Shown: one piece after another, positions 34,678 to 42,916 of the stretch
How positions within the stretch are numbered: the first letter of the stretch is position 1
How the letters are laid out: each line of letters starts with the position of its first letter
Origin: Candidatus Saccharibacteria bacterium CG2_30_41_52
GTDB taxonomy: Bacteria > Patescibacteriota > Saccharimonadia > Saccharimonadales > Saccharimonadaceae
Assembly (NCBI GenBank): GCA_001873625.1
Contig: MNZN01000008.1
Coordinates: 120,271 to 184,270 of the forward strand
Direction of reading: 5' to 3'
DNA length: 64,000 nucleotides
Notes under the pieces: generated by a model
Seen by the model: the letters and a program-made list of their open reading frames with translations, nothing else
Database searches by the model: none
What the model was told of the DNA's origin: nothing
Made by a program: the position numbers and the translations under genes

Positions 34678-36111
34678 CTAATTAGAAGCTGTTTCGATAG
34701 CCGATTGCAGACGTGATTGTACCCTGTCGTTTCCGAGCGCCGATAGAGTTTCGTTTAGTGCCGGGCTAAATGGCGCCCAAGATACAGCTAGACGAATTAG
34801 GCTGAATAATATGCCTGGTTTTTGGCCAGTTGTTTCGAGCAATGAATTTAGGGTATTTTGTAACGATTCTGCGTCAAAGTTAGATTCAGACAGAGCTGTT
34901 TTTGCGCTGTTTAGTAATGATACAATTTCGTCGCGTGACATTTTTCCAAGTTGATTATTCTCAGTAACCATTGACCAATTAGGTGTTGGTTCTTCAAAGA
35001 AATAAGATGTCATCATTGGCAATTCGGCAAGTGTTTTGAGTCGGTCTTGGACTAGCATTAATATTTGTTTTTTTGCACTATTACCTATCGATTTAGCTGA
35101 TTCTGGCCAAAAAATAGTGCAACGCTCAAACAAATCATCAAGTGATAATTTGCGAATCCACTGTCCGTTTAGCCAAAGCAGGCGCTTTTCGTCAAAGCGG
35201 GCTGGACTTTTTTGGACTCGATCTAGAGAAAACTTTTCAATTAATTCTGATGGTGTAAAGATTTCCTGTTCAGTTCCATCGTTCCAACCTAGTGTGGCTA
35301 AGAAATTCATCATCGCCTCTGGTAGATAACCATCTGTGTCATATTCCAAAATATCTTTGGCACCGTCGCGTTTGCCAAGTTTTTTCTTGCCATCAATCGC
35401 CATAACATATGGTAATGTTGCCAAGATTGGTCGTTCAATACCCAAAGCTTCGTATAGATTCAAGAATTTAGGCGTTGAGCTAATAAATTCTTGACTGCGC
35501 AAAACATGCGTAATTTGCATTAACATATCGTCGATGATGTGACAAAAATTGTAGGTTGGATAGCCGTCGGATTTAATCAATATAAAGTCGTCGATTGCTT
35601 CGGGGCCAGTTGATAATTCGCCCATAACAGCATCGGTCCATTTGCATGATTTTGGGTCTGATTTGAATCTTAGCGGTTGTGTACCATCCCATACAGGAGG
35701 GTTTTCAGGCCGATGGTCGCGATACAAAAAGGCTTTGTTGTTTGCAACGGCAGCATTACGGAATTCTTCTAGTTCGGTCTGAGAATAAGGATCGGCATAT
35801 GCGCGACCGTTATCGACTAATTTTTGCGCCCACTGTTTGTAAATATCTAGGCGTTCTGATTGTAAATATGGTGCGTATGGGCCACCGACAGTGATACCTT
35901 CGGTCCAATCAATACCTAGCCAATGAAGGCTTTTTTCGATTTGGGCGATACTACCGTCGACTTCGCGAGCTTTATCGGTGTCTTCAATACGAAGGATGAA
36001 CGTACCATTGTTTTTTTGAGCAATCAACCATGCAAACAAAGCAGTGCGAACACCACCGACATGCATAAAACCGGTTGGACTTGGGGCGAAGCGGGTGCGG
36101 ATAGTTGTCAT
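34678..36111 (-). CDS. gltX: Glutamyl-tRNA synthetase
   Basis: Charges tRNA-Glu (and, if non-discriminating, tRNA-Gln, with later amidation). 477 residues, normal length. The class I Rossmann core has FAPSPTGFMHVGGVRTALF (HIGH equivalent HVGG) and KLGKRDGAKDI (KMSKS equivalent, about 243), with an all-alpha anticodon-binding C-terminus. TATAAT (36125-36120) lies 8 nt before the ATG, so the message should be leaderless. Whether it is discriminating cannot be judged by eye. Confidence 0.96.
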   Translation of the reverse strand: MTTIRTRFAPSPTGFMHVGGVRTALFAWLIAQKNNGTFILRIEDTDKAREVDGSIAQIEKSLHWLGIDWTEGITVGGPYAPYLQSERLDIYKQWAQKLVDNGRAYADPYSQTELEEFRNAAVANNKAFLYRDHRPENPPVWDGTQPLRFKSDPKSCKWTDAVMGELSTGPEAIDDFILIKSDGYPTYNFCHIIDDMLMQITHVLRSQEFISSTPKFLNLYEALGIERPILATLPYVMAIDGKKKLGKRDGAKDILEYDTDGYLPEAMMNFLATLGWNDGTEQEIFTPSELIEKFSLDRVQKSPARFDEKRLLWLNGQWIRKLSLDDLFERCTIFWPESAKSIGNSAKKQILMLVQDRLKTLAELPMMTSYFFEEPTPNWSMVTENNQLGKMSRDEIVSLLNSAKTALSESNFDAESLQNTLNSLLETTGQKPGILFSLIRLAVSWAPFSPALNETLSALGNDRVQSRLQSAIETASN

Positions 36112-36156
36112 ATGGTGTTATTATATCATTTTTTGTCACGCTATAACCCCCCCTCC

Positions 36157-36372
36157 TCGCCACAAATAAACAACAACCAATCGTCTGACGCGTAAAAAAA
36201 TAGTTAGTTTAATTCTTTATTGTCTGCGGTTCGCTGTCAAGCGAAGACCCACAAGGGGGTCGCCCTCACGTCATTATTATTTTGCAGGATTTAATCCTGC
36301 AAAATAATAATGGGTTCAGGCAGTCCTCGCCAATCAAGGAATTAAACTAACTATTTTTACGGCCAGCCGAAC
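36157..36372. repeat. Family I long-hairpin element, copy B
   Basis: Shares CACAAATAAACAACAACCAATCG with copy C at its left end, then the stem arm AAAAATAGTTAGTTTAATTC paired with GGAATTAAACTAACTATTTTT. The core has TTGTCTGCGG and the GACCC/GGGGTC hairpin. The variable hairpin is very long here: CATTATTATTTTGCAGGAT / ATCCTGCAAAATAATAATG, 19 perfect pairs. GGGTTCAGGCAGTCCTCG then closes the core. The outer right arm has diverged. Lies upstream of gltX. Boundaries are approximate. Confidence 0.7.
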
Positions 36373-36449
36373 GTCACGTGCTGACAAAGTCACACGTAGA
36401 GTGTGCTGTGGAATGAAACAAGTGGTAGTGGATGATAGAAAAGAAGGTT

Positions 36450-37409
36450 CTACAAACTCGTAGCGATACGTCGTATCTGGTCGACAGAAAGATGTGCGTC
36501 GCCAGAAATGGAATATAAAATACCGCCATTTACCCAGGCGGCATTTCCATCATATGTATAAAGCGTTAATCCGCGTTCAGTGGTTGTGTTGACGACTGCG
36601 CCATTGGAATCTTTGCTGACTTGATTTTTTACAGCGCTTGAATCCCAAGAGCTTCTGATCTGTTTGATGACAAATTTTGAATTATTTGAGTTTGATTTAA
36701 AAGATATTGTTACTTCCCCATCGCTGTATGATACTGGGCCGTTCAGACTGAATCCATCTGGATGATATTCGGGGAAAGTTGCACTAATACCGGCTTGGGC
36801 GCCAGCAACGCGAACTGATAAGATAGGAATATTCAAGTAAATAAAATAACCAATAGCTACCAATAAAACTACACTGACAATAAGTAGAAATGTATTTAAT
36901 TGTTTAGAGCGATGTTTAGTTTTTTTGTTTTCGATGGTTTGGTGTTCAGCGAGTTTATTGAATGCCTCGGCAATGGCTTCTTCTTTGATAATTTTTGAAG
37001 GTTTTGCGGCGACTGGTTTTTGTTGTTGAACCATGCGCATATTGTCAACCTTAGCGGCCAGTGGATGTCTAGATGGGCCGATGTCAGGTTGTTGTTTGGT
37101 GGCTAGTCTTGATGCTATTTGGGTTTCAGGTTGTGCGATTTTAAGTGGTGCAAAGTGAGCCACGTTCTTGTTGCGAGCAATATCCATGCTGCGACCGACT
37201 TTGCGTAACATTGGCGCGGTATGAGAGGCTGGTTTTTGAGTGGCGCTTCGATATAAAGTTTTTGATTTTTGAGTTATTGAATGTATATCCGAAGCATTTG
37301 CTATTGTGTGGGCGATAGCGGGTCCATTTAGCGCTGGCTTACCAATCGGCAATCCAGAAACGCCATCAAATTTTTGCCCATTTATGGTAACGATTTTTTC
37401 GTTTTTCAT
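36450..37409 (-). CDS. Membrane protein with C-terminal DUF4367-like domain
   Basis: 319 residues from the ATG at 37409 (the longer frame has no better ribosome site). A long disordered basic/Gln-rich cytoplasmic part (about 1-170) precedes one helix (about 176-198). The outside domain, around PEYHPDGFSLNGPVSYSDG and ending LTLYTYDGNAAWVNGGILYS then LSVDQIRRIATSL, looks like DUF4367/anti-sigma-type sensor domains. No sigma factor is adjacent. Its orientation is divergent from the PEGA gene. Confidence 0.65.
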   Translation of the reverse strand: MKNEKIVTINGQKFDGVSGLPIGKPALNGPAIAHTIANASDIHSITQKSKTLYRSATQKPASHTAPMLRKVGRSMDIARNKNVAHFAPLKIAQPETQIASRLATKQQPDIGPSRHPLAAKVDNMRMVQQQKPVAAKPSKIIKEEAIAEAFNKLAEHQTIENKKTKHRSKQLNTFLLIVSVVLLVAIGYFIYLNIPILSVRVAGAQAGISATFPEYHPDGFSLNGPVSYSDGEVTISFKSNSNNSKFVIKQIRSSWDSSAVKNQVSKDSNGAVVNTTTERGLTLYTYDGNAAWVNGGILYSISGDAHLSVDQIRRIATSL

Positions 37410-37529
37410 TTTATTCCCGCAGACTCCTTGATTTTTTTGTTGCAGCTTAAGCAACATAGGTACTATCACTATCTTAGGTATAATTTGCGAATTTTACAAG
37501 CATCTCGTTAAAAAATGTATGTGACTTGC

Positions 37530-37535
37530 TATAAT
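37530..37535 (+). promoter_or_regulatory. -10 box of the PEGA-protein gene
   Basis: TATAAT 11 nt before the ATG at 37547. With initiation 6-7 nt past the box, only a few nt of leader remain. One of many such start-proximal boxes in the window. Confidence 0.6.
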
Positions 37536-37546
37536 GGTGTAGATAT

Positions 37547-39010
37547 ATGTACCAGTGGCTTTTAAAACATAAAATATTGATTAAACGAACTGCGGTTTAT
37601 GCGTTTATGACTTTTGCTGTTGTCGTCGTAGCCACGTTTATTATTTTCTTTGTACTTGGATTTAGGTTTGATACTAATAATGGACGTATTGAACAATATG
37701 CTTTTTTGCAATTTGGGACTAGCCCATCCGGCGCGACGGTATCTGTTGATGGAGTCGAGATTGGGGACAAGACGCCAAATAAAACATCGGTACGGGCTGG
37801 TCAACATCAGGTTACAATGACTCGCGATGGTTACGAACCTTGGCAAAAAACAATCGATGTAAAATCTGGCACTATTACTTGGCTTAATTATGCTCTTTTG
37901 ATTCCCAAAAAAATGACGGTTGAGTCAGTTTTAAACTATAACACTGTTAATTCGTCATTAGCATCACCAGAAGGTCGCAGTATGATTGTTCAACAACAAT
38001 CTAATGCCCCAGTATTCGATTTGGCTGACCTTAGTTCTGATGCTGTGAGATCAACGAAATTAACTATTCCGGCCACTATATACAGCGAAGCTGCTAAAGC
38101 TGGTGTTGAACATGTGTTCAAGATTGCGAAATGGGATGACGGCGGCAGATATGTGTTAGTTAAACATAATTATTCCGCACTAGAAGAGTGGTTAGTCTTG
38201 GATACTCAAGACGCAAAATTAACCAAAAATATCACAAGAATTTTCAATATCCTTATTGGCAGCATTGTTTTTTCTGGCACGAGCGGTAATGAGTTTTACG
38301 TATTAAATAAAACTGATATTCGCAAATTGAATCTGTCGGCTGGAACTATATCAAAACCATTAATCAGTAATGTTACTAGTTTTGAAATCTATAAAACTAA
38401 CATTATTACCTATATCGGCGTTGACATATCGACGGTCGGTGGACAAGTAGCGGGTGTATATCGTGATGGCGATACGGTTGCTCACGTTCTGCGAACTAAG
38501 CCTGATAAAAATGCGATTCTACATATCGCCACCTCTCACTATTTCAATTCGGACTATATCGTAATATCTGACGGAAAAAGAGTCGATATTTTGAGCGGAA
38601 GTTACCCGAATTCGATTAGTGATAATTCTACCAGTATGAAGATTATCGCGACCTATGCGATAAAAGAAAATGTTCAATATTTGTCGTTTAGTCCGATTGG
38701 TGAATACGTTCTAACTCAAACCGGTGCAAATTATACCGCTTATGATATCGAGTATCATAACCTATCGTCATCGAGTATTACGGGCGCTGGTGCCGTTGCC
38801 CAATTGAAATGGTTAGATGATAGCTATCTATGGTCAGATAAAAGCGGTAGTTTGATTATCAATGAATTTGACGGCACAAATAGCCACGTAATTGCACCAG
38901 TAACAACTGGCCAAGATGTGACTCTTACTCATAATGAAAAATATATTTATAGCATCAACAAAACCGGCACTGGTTACCAATTGCAACGCGTCCTGATGAT
39001 ATTGCCTTAG
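37547..39010 (+). CDS. PEGA-domain membrane protein with propeller-like C-terminus
   Basis: 487 residues. An N-terminal helix (about 14-38) is followed by a PEGA domain (SPSGATVSVDGVEIGDKTPNK, then GQHQVTMTRDGYEPW), a surface-associated beta fold. A large outside region of repeated beta segments follows (KWDDGGRYVLVKHNYSA, QYLSFSPIGEYVLTQTG, LKWLDDSYLWSDKSG) that resembles a WD40/TolB-type propeller. Probably an envelope protein displayed outside; ligand unknown. Converges on the sortase gene. Confidence 0.8.
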   Translation: MYQWLLKHKILIKRTAVYAFMTFAVVVVATFIIFFVLGFRFDTNNGRIEQYAFLQFGTSPSGATVSVDGVEIGDKTPNKTSVRAGQHQVTMTRDGYEPWQKTIDVKSGTITWLNYALLIPKKMTVESVLNYNTVNSSLASPEGRSMIVQQQSNAPVFDLADLSSDAVRSTKLTIPATIYSEAAKAGVEHVFKIAKWDDGGRYVLVKHNYSALEEWLVLDTQDAKLTKNITRIFNILIGSIVFSGTSGNEFYVLNKTDIRKLNLSAGTISKPLISNVTSFEIYKTNIITYIGVDISTVGGQVAGVYRDGDTVAHVLRTKPDKNAILHIATSHYFNSDYIVISDGKRVDILSGSYPNSISDNSTSMKIIATYAIKENVQYLSFSPIGEYVLTQTGANYTAYDIEYHNLSSSSITGAGAVAQLKWLDDSYLWSDKSGSLIINEFDGTNSHVIAPVTTGQDVTLTHNEKYIYSINKTGTGYQLQRVLMILP

Positions 39011-39017
39011 CTAGAAA

Positions 39018-40259
39018 TTAATTCCAGTTAAAGTTGAATAATCTTTCTAGCAATGTTGGTGAACTACCTGGGATTGACGAATTGTTGTCGACTGTATCTA
39101 CGGGCGCTGCGGCTGATAGATTTGGGTCGGGACTGATTTGTTCGGCTGTGACAAGTAATCGATTAGTGGATGTACCTAGCGGCGTGCAAGTTAGTAGTGT
39201 TAAAACTGGTTTGGTAATCGCATAAACTAATTTGTTGACGTCAATTGGTGCAACGACTTCTTTTTTTGTCACAGTATATGTGTATCGTTTTGATTTATAG
39301 TTGGCGTAGATTGTGTCGCCTTTGTTTAATTTTTCCAACTGTGCAAATATGAACTTATATTCTCCGCCGTCAAATAAATCGTTGCTGCTGTGACCCGCAA
39401 TTACAGTATTGCCAATCTGTCCAGGATGGCTGCTGGCGCCTGGAATCGCAAAATGAGCAACTCCATTTTGCATGGCCGTCATTTGCGAATTATAATCATT
39501 GCCTACATCATACGCGACTGGTACATCAACGTTGATTTTTGGAATTATTAATCTGGGTTCTGGGGTTACGGTTAAATTGCTGTTGGGGTCGATTATAATG
39601 TTTTGAGGATCGATATTGCCAGGGCTGATATATGCGGATACATTGGCAATTAACACTCGGTTATATTGCAAAAACAAAAATATCAGTACGACGACTACAC
39701 CAGATAAAATTGGCATGAAATGTCGGCTTTGTTTAACTTTGCGGGCTGAATCTTGTACCTTGCCTAGTAGTTGTTGGTGCAAATCAAACATTGCTTCTTC
39801 GGTTGTTGGAGCCTCGTCTATACCGGGCTGAGGTTCAGACTGATGGGTAAAATAACCTTTGTGTTCTTCGGCGGGTAAAGTGGACACTTGTGATTCAACG
39901 GCTTGTTGTTGTTTTGCTAGTCGAAGGTGGTGGGTGTAATAATTTTCGTAATATCTTTGATAATAATCTTGCCATGCTGTGTGATATTTTTTCCATTGTT
40001 CAGCCGATGGAGACGTATGTTCGGTATGAGTTCTTTGGTAGGGGTTAACATCTTCTAGCTGAGTGGCTTTTTCGTCTGCTACAGGGTTAGGTGTTAGAGT
40101 GGCTTGTGTGTCGTAAAGATTGTTGATTTTAGTGCGAATAACGTTAGCCGCAGCGTCCTGATTTTGTTGAGTTTTTGCTGGTTCAGGAGCACGAGCCATA
40201 GACCTCTGTGGCAACAGTGGTTCCCCTCTTTGGTCGCTTTTAGGTTCGTCTGGCTTCAT
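39018..40259 (-). CDS. Sortase with long cytoplasmic N-terminus
   Basis: Transpeptidase that anchors surface proteins. 413 residues. A polar, Gln/Tyr/His-rich cytoplasmic region of about 185 residues (one Tyr-rich stretch near 95-110) precedes one membrane helix (about 188-208). The sortase barrel then has the catalytic His in NTVIAGHSS (about 289), Cys in LTLLTCTPLG (about 357) and Arg in TNRLLV (about 364). Typical sortases are half this size, so the N-terminal extension is notable. No LPxTG-type substrate is evident in this window. Confidence 0.9.
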   Translation of the reverse strand: MKPDEPKSDQRGEPLLPQRSMARAPEPAKTQQNQDAAANVIRTKINNLYDTQATLTPNPVADEKATQLEDVNPYQRTHTEHTSPSAEQWKKYHTAWQDYYQRYYENYYTHHLRLAKQQQAVESQVSTLPAEEHKGYFTHQSEPQPGIDEAPTTEEAMFDLHQQLLGKVQDSARKVKQSRHFMPILSGVVVVLIFLFLQYNRVLIANVSAYISPGNIDPQNIIIDPNSNLTVTPEPRLIIPKINVDVPVAYDVGNDYNSQMTAMQNGVAHFAIPGASSHPGQIGNTVIAGHSSNDLFDGGEYKFIFAQLEKLNKGDTIYANYKSKRYTYTVTKKEVVAPIDVNKLVYAITKPVLTLLTCTPLGTSTNRLLVTAEQISPDPNLSAAAPVDTVDNNSSIPGSSPTLLERLFNFNWN

Positions 40260-40349
40260 TTATTGTAGATTCCTAATGCGTTCTATTGTACAATATATTG
40301 GTAGTAACTACTATTAACATAAGTGTTATTTTAAATTACATATATTTGT

Positions 40350-40373
40350 GGGCGGATGGCGGAATGGTAGACG
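40350..40373 (+). pseudogene. Stray 5' end of tRNA-Leu
   Basis: 24 nt, GGGCGGATGGCGGAATGGTA plus GACG, match the first 24 nt of the intact tRNA-Leu at 40411 except for a swapped pair of bases. The flanking TTTGT before it is also shared. It then departs into AAATTAC-TTT-GTAATTT, a perfect small hairpin, instead of the anticodon arm. Same situation as the tRNA-Glu fragment at 30690. Confidence 0.75.
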
Positions 40374-40410
40374 AAATTACTTTGTAATTTAATGTTTTAA
40401 TAAATTTGTT

Positions 40411-40496
40411 GGGCGAGTGGCGGAATGGTAGACGCGCTAGACTCAAAATCTGGTATTCGCAAGGATGTAGGGGTTCAAGTCCCCTCTTGCCCACCA
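40411..40496 (+). tRNA. tRNA-Leu (anticodon CAA)
   Basis: 86-nt class II tRNA with encoded CCA. The acceptor stem GGGCGAG pairs with CTTGCCC. The anticodon arm is CTAGA-CTCAAAA-TCTGG with CAA at 34-36, reading UUG. A long variable arm (TATTCGCAAGGATGTA region) and T-arm GGGG-TTCAAGT-CCCC are present. Followed by family I copy C, preceded by a fragment of its own 5' end. Confidence 0.95.
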
Positions 40497-40541
40497 AATT
40501 TATAAAAACATTTCACATGGGGGCCTTGCCCTCCTCCTTGC

Positions 40542-40750
40542 CATAAATAAACAACAACCAATCGTCTGTCGCGTTAAAAAATAGTCAGTTTCACTCTTTG
40601 TTGTCTGCGGAACGACCCATAAAGGGATCGCCTTCACGCCATTATTCCTGGGTTCAACCCAGGAATAGTTGGTTTCAGGTAGTCCTCGCCAATCAAGGAA
40701 TGAAACTAACTATTTTTACGGCCATCCAACAGGTTGTTTTGTTATTCATG
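40542..40750. repeat. Family I long-hairpin element, copy C
   Basis: 209 bp whose arms pair almost end to end, from CATAAATAA (40542) to TTATTCATG (ends 40750). The core is TTGTCTGCGGAACGACCC, AT-AAA loop, GGGATCGCC, TTCACG. The variable hairpin is TATTCCTGGGT-TCA-ACCCAGGAATA, followed by GGTTTCAGGTAGTCCTCG. The best preserved copy. Lies just downstream of tRNA-Leu and 95 bp before a family II element. The 80-codon ORF over it (40598-40840) is an artefact. Confidence 0.78.
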
Positions 40751-40845
40751 TCGAGTCGGAGGCTAGCGATATTTTGGAGTCATCGAAGCGCCATCGAACC
40801 AGGTAATAATCAGTGTCCTTTTAATTTGCCGGAAGAATAAAGTTT

Positions 40846-40918
40846 AGGCGACCTAGCTAGTCGAGTATGTTTGAGTGGTAACGAGTTACGCAGACTACTA
40901 AGTTGACTGAACTTTATT
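40846..40918. repeat. Family II element, copy 1
   Basis: Outer stem AATAAAGTT/AACTTTATT extended through imperfect pairs; inner stem TAGT/ACTA. It encloses an invariant 32-nt core at 40862-40893 (starts CGAGTATGTTTGAGTGG, includes the hairpin GTAAC-GA-GTTAC, ends GCAG). The core is identical in copy 2 while the stem sequences differ and still pair. Lies downstream of nnrD-like and 95 bp after copy C of family I. Confidence 0.72.
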
Positions 40919-40989
40919 ATTGGCGAGCAAATTGAACCGGACATTGGTTATTGGACCTTGAGAGAGGGCGTGTTAGGTATTAATTAAAT

Positions 40990-41781
40990 CTATTTCCTTA
41001 CTAAACTAGCGGTAACACTTTCAAGTGTTTTTGATGGGTTCCAAAGCCAATAAACTGTGGCGTTTGTGGCGGTGTTGCCGCGCCAAATTAGCATTGGATC
41101 ACTCCATGGAGTGCTGGTCACTTCTCCGCCGCTGGCGGTTAACAGATTATCGCGGTGCAATACGGTGATGCTGATAGGATAAGTTATTGTAAATTTATGT
41201 AATGCCTCTACCAGATTAGACAGTTGCATACTAAACGTTATTACTTTTGGATAATAAACGGCAGAAAATAATTTTTGAAGTTGTGCCAAGGATAATATCA
41301 ATAACGTATTTGGGCGTTCAACTAATTCGTCGCTGCTGTTTTTTAGCAAATCAACTGCATCGCGAGTGATTGTTAGTAGCCCTTTATAATCACGGACAAA
41401 TTCTTCGTATAAAATAGCCGTTTCGCTATTACGGCCAGCATCCCCGATTAGCAAGATTCCAGTTGACCAGTCGCCGATTGCTTTCATCTCAATTATTGCA
41501 TCACGCGACAGGCTGCCAGATGGATTTGTGTCTGCAAACAAAACATCAGTCATGCTGGACGGTATATTTTTCTTAAGAGCTGACGGCAATAATACGCGCA
41601 CCTCGCCAGTGCCGGTTTTAAGGGCTGTTTGATAAGCTTCGGCAGCGCCTGCAAACCCAAGGCTATTACCACCTATAATTCCCAGACGACCAGATTTAGA
41701 CCGCTGTTCGGGCTTGGACCATTCAATATTTGGATAAAGTGGCTGGTCGGTGGTTTGTTTATGCCAGTATGGATGTTCCAT
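40990..41781 (-). CDS. NAD(P)H-hydrate dehydratase-like (NnrD/YjeF C-domain family)
   Basis: 263 residues of the ribokinase-like carbohydrate kinase fold. It has SGRLGIIGGNSLGFAGAAEAY near the N-terminus, then GTGEVRVLLPSA, which are typical of ADP/ATP-dependent NAD(P)HX dehydratases that repair hydrated NAD(P)H. The C-terminal catalytic GSGDVLAG motif is not recognisable (the equivalent reads WRGNTATNATVYW), so activity is doubtful. Its start overlaps the xth stop by 1 nt (TAATG), so the two are co-translated. Confidence 0.65.
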   Translation of the reverse strand: MEHPYWHKQTTDQPLYPNIEWSKPEQRSKSGRLGIIGGNSLGFAGAAEAYQTALKTGTGEVRVLLPSALKKNIPSSMTDVLFADTNPSGSLSRDAIIEMKAIGDWSTGILLIGDAGRNSETAILYEEFVRDYKGLLTITRDAVDLLKNSSDELVERPNTLLILSLAQLQKLFSAVYYPKVITFSMQLSNLVEALHKFTITYPISITVLHRDNLLTASGGEVTSTPWSDPMLIWRGNTATNATVYWLWNPSKTLESVTASLVRK

Positions 41782-42581
41782 TAAAAATCAACCTCTATGC
41801 TGACTGGGCAGTGGTCTGATCCCATGACATCAGCGTGTATTTTGGCATCTGTGACCAATTTAGCGATAGATTTGCTAGCTAACCAGTAATCAATACGCCA
41901 TCCGACATTGCGGGCCCTAGCGTTCGCCCAGTGGGTCCACCATGTAAATGCATCGGCTTTTTCGGGATATTTGTCCCTGTATGTGTCGACAAAGCCGGCT
42001 GATTCAAGTGCGTCAAAACCAGATCGTTCTTGGTCTGTGAAACCGTGTTTACCAATGTTTGGTTTTGGATTCGCCAAATCTATTTCGTTATGTGCAACGT
42101 TTAAATCACCGCAAAATAGCACAGGTTTTGACTTTTCAAGCTCTAGAATATGTTCCAAAAATGCTGGGTCCCATTGTTTATGGCGCAAATCTAGTCGTGA
42201 CAAGTCATCTTTGGTGTTAGGAGTATAAACCGTCACGACCCAGAACTTTTCAAATTCAGCTGATATTACACGGCCCTCTTTGGCGGGATCGCCATAACTA
42301 TCGTCGGCTAGATTATATTTTTCAGCAATAGCATCGGCAAAACCGTTAATAACAGATAAGGGTTTGATTTTACTAAATATGGCCGTACCACTGTAGCCAG
42401 GTTTTTCGGCGCTATTCCAGTATTCTTCGTAATCGGGCAAATCAATTTCGGCTTGGCCTTGTTTGGCTTTGGTTTCTTGGAGGCATAAAACGTCGGGTTG
42501 ATGATCGGCAATAAAAGTCTGAAAGTCGCCTTTTTTGATGACTGCACGAATCCCGTTGACGTTCCATGAATAAAGTTTCAT
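41781..42581 (-). CDS. xth: Exodeoxyribonuclease III (AP endonuclease)
   Basis: 266 residues from the ATG at 42581 (TATAAT 7 nt upstream). The long upstream extension of the frame is not conserved. EEP fold: YSWNVNGIRA, VLCLQETKA (metal Glu), YSGTAIFSK, PVLFCGDLNVAH (Asp/Asn), GFVDTYR, TWWTHWANARARNVGWRIDYW and the catalytic GSDHCPVSIEV. Cuts abasic sites in DNA repair. Terminal overlap with the nnrD-like gene. Confidence 0.95.
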   Translation of the reverse strand: MKLYSWNVNGIRAVIKKGDFQTFIADHQPDVLCLQETKAKQGQAEIDLPDYEEYWNSAEKPGYSGTAIFSKIKPLSVINGFADAIAEKYNLADDSYGDPAKEGRVISAEFEKFWVVTVYTPNTKDDLSRLDLRHKQWDPAFLEHILELEKSKPVLFCGDLNVAHNEIDLANPKPNIGKHGFTDQERSGFDALESAGFVDTYRDKYPEKADAFTWWTHWANARARNVGWRIDYWLASKSIAKLVTDAKIHADVMGSDHCPVSIEVDF

Positions 42582-42642
42582 TGCTTTAATTATAATACAA
42601 AAGCGTGTCATTCGGTTATCTTTGTCGCCTTCCATCATCGCC

Positions 42643-42823
42643 CAATAAACAAGAGGCACTCTCATTGCGCGCTAAAAACAGCCAGTTTTGTTCTTGGTTG
42701 TCTGCGAAACGACCCTAAAGGGATCGCCTTCACGCCACTGAATACAGTGGGTTCAGGTAGTCCTCGACAATCCAGGAAACGAAACAGTCTGTTTTTACGG
42801 CAACTCGACAGCCTCTTTTATTT
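42643..42823. repeat. Family I long-hairpin element, copy D
   Basis: 181 bp. Arms from CAATAAACAAGAGGC to GCCTCTTTTATTT pair with mismatches. The middle stem is AAAAACAG with CTGTTTTT, where copies B and C have AAAAATAG with CTATTTTT (a compensated change). The core is TTGTCTGCGAAACGACCC-TAAA-GGGATCGCC, the variable hairpin is CCACT-GAATAC-AGTGG, then GTTCAGGTAGTCCTCGACAA. Between xth and smpB, 93 bp from family II copy 2. Confidence 0.77.
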
Positions 42824-42916
42824 TTGAGCGATTCGGAATACTCGATTGAAAGATAGCTAGGTTTGGTTCCATCCTCTGAGTACTAATAATAAAATAACCC
42901 AGTGAGATGCTGTATA

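Noticed and set aside
40598..40840. 80-codon ORF
   Set aside because: Runs across family I copy C; explained by the long hairpin sequence, with no ribosome site.
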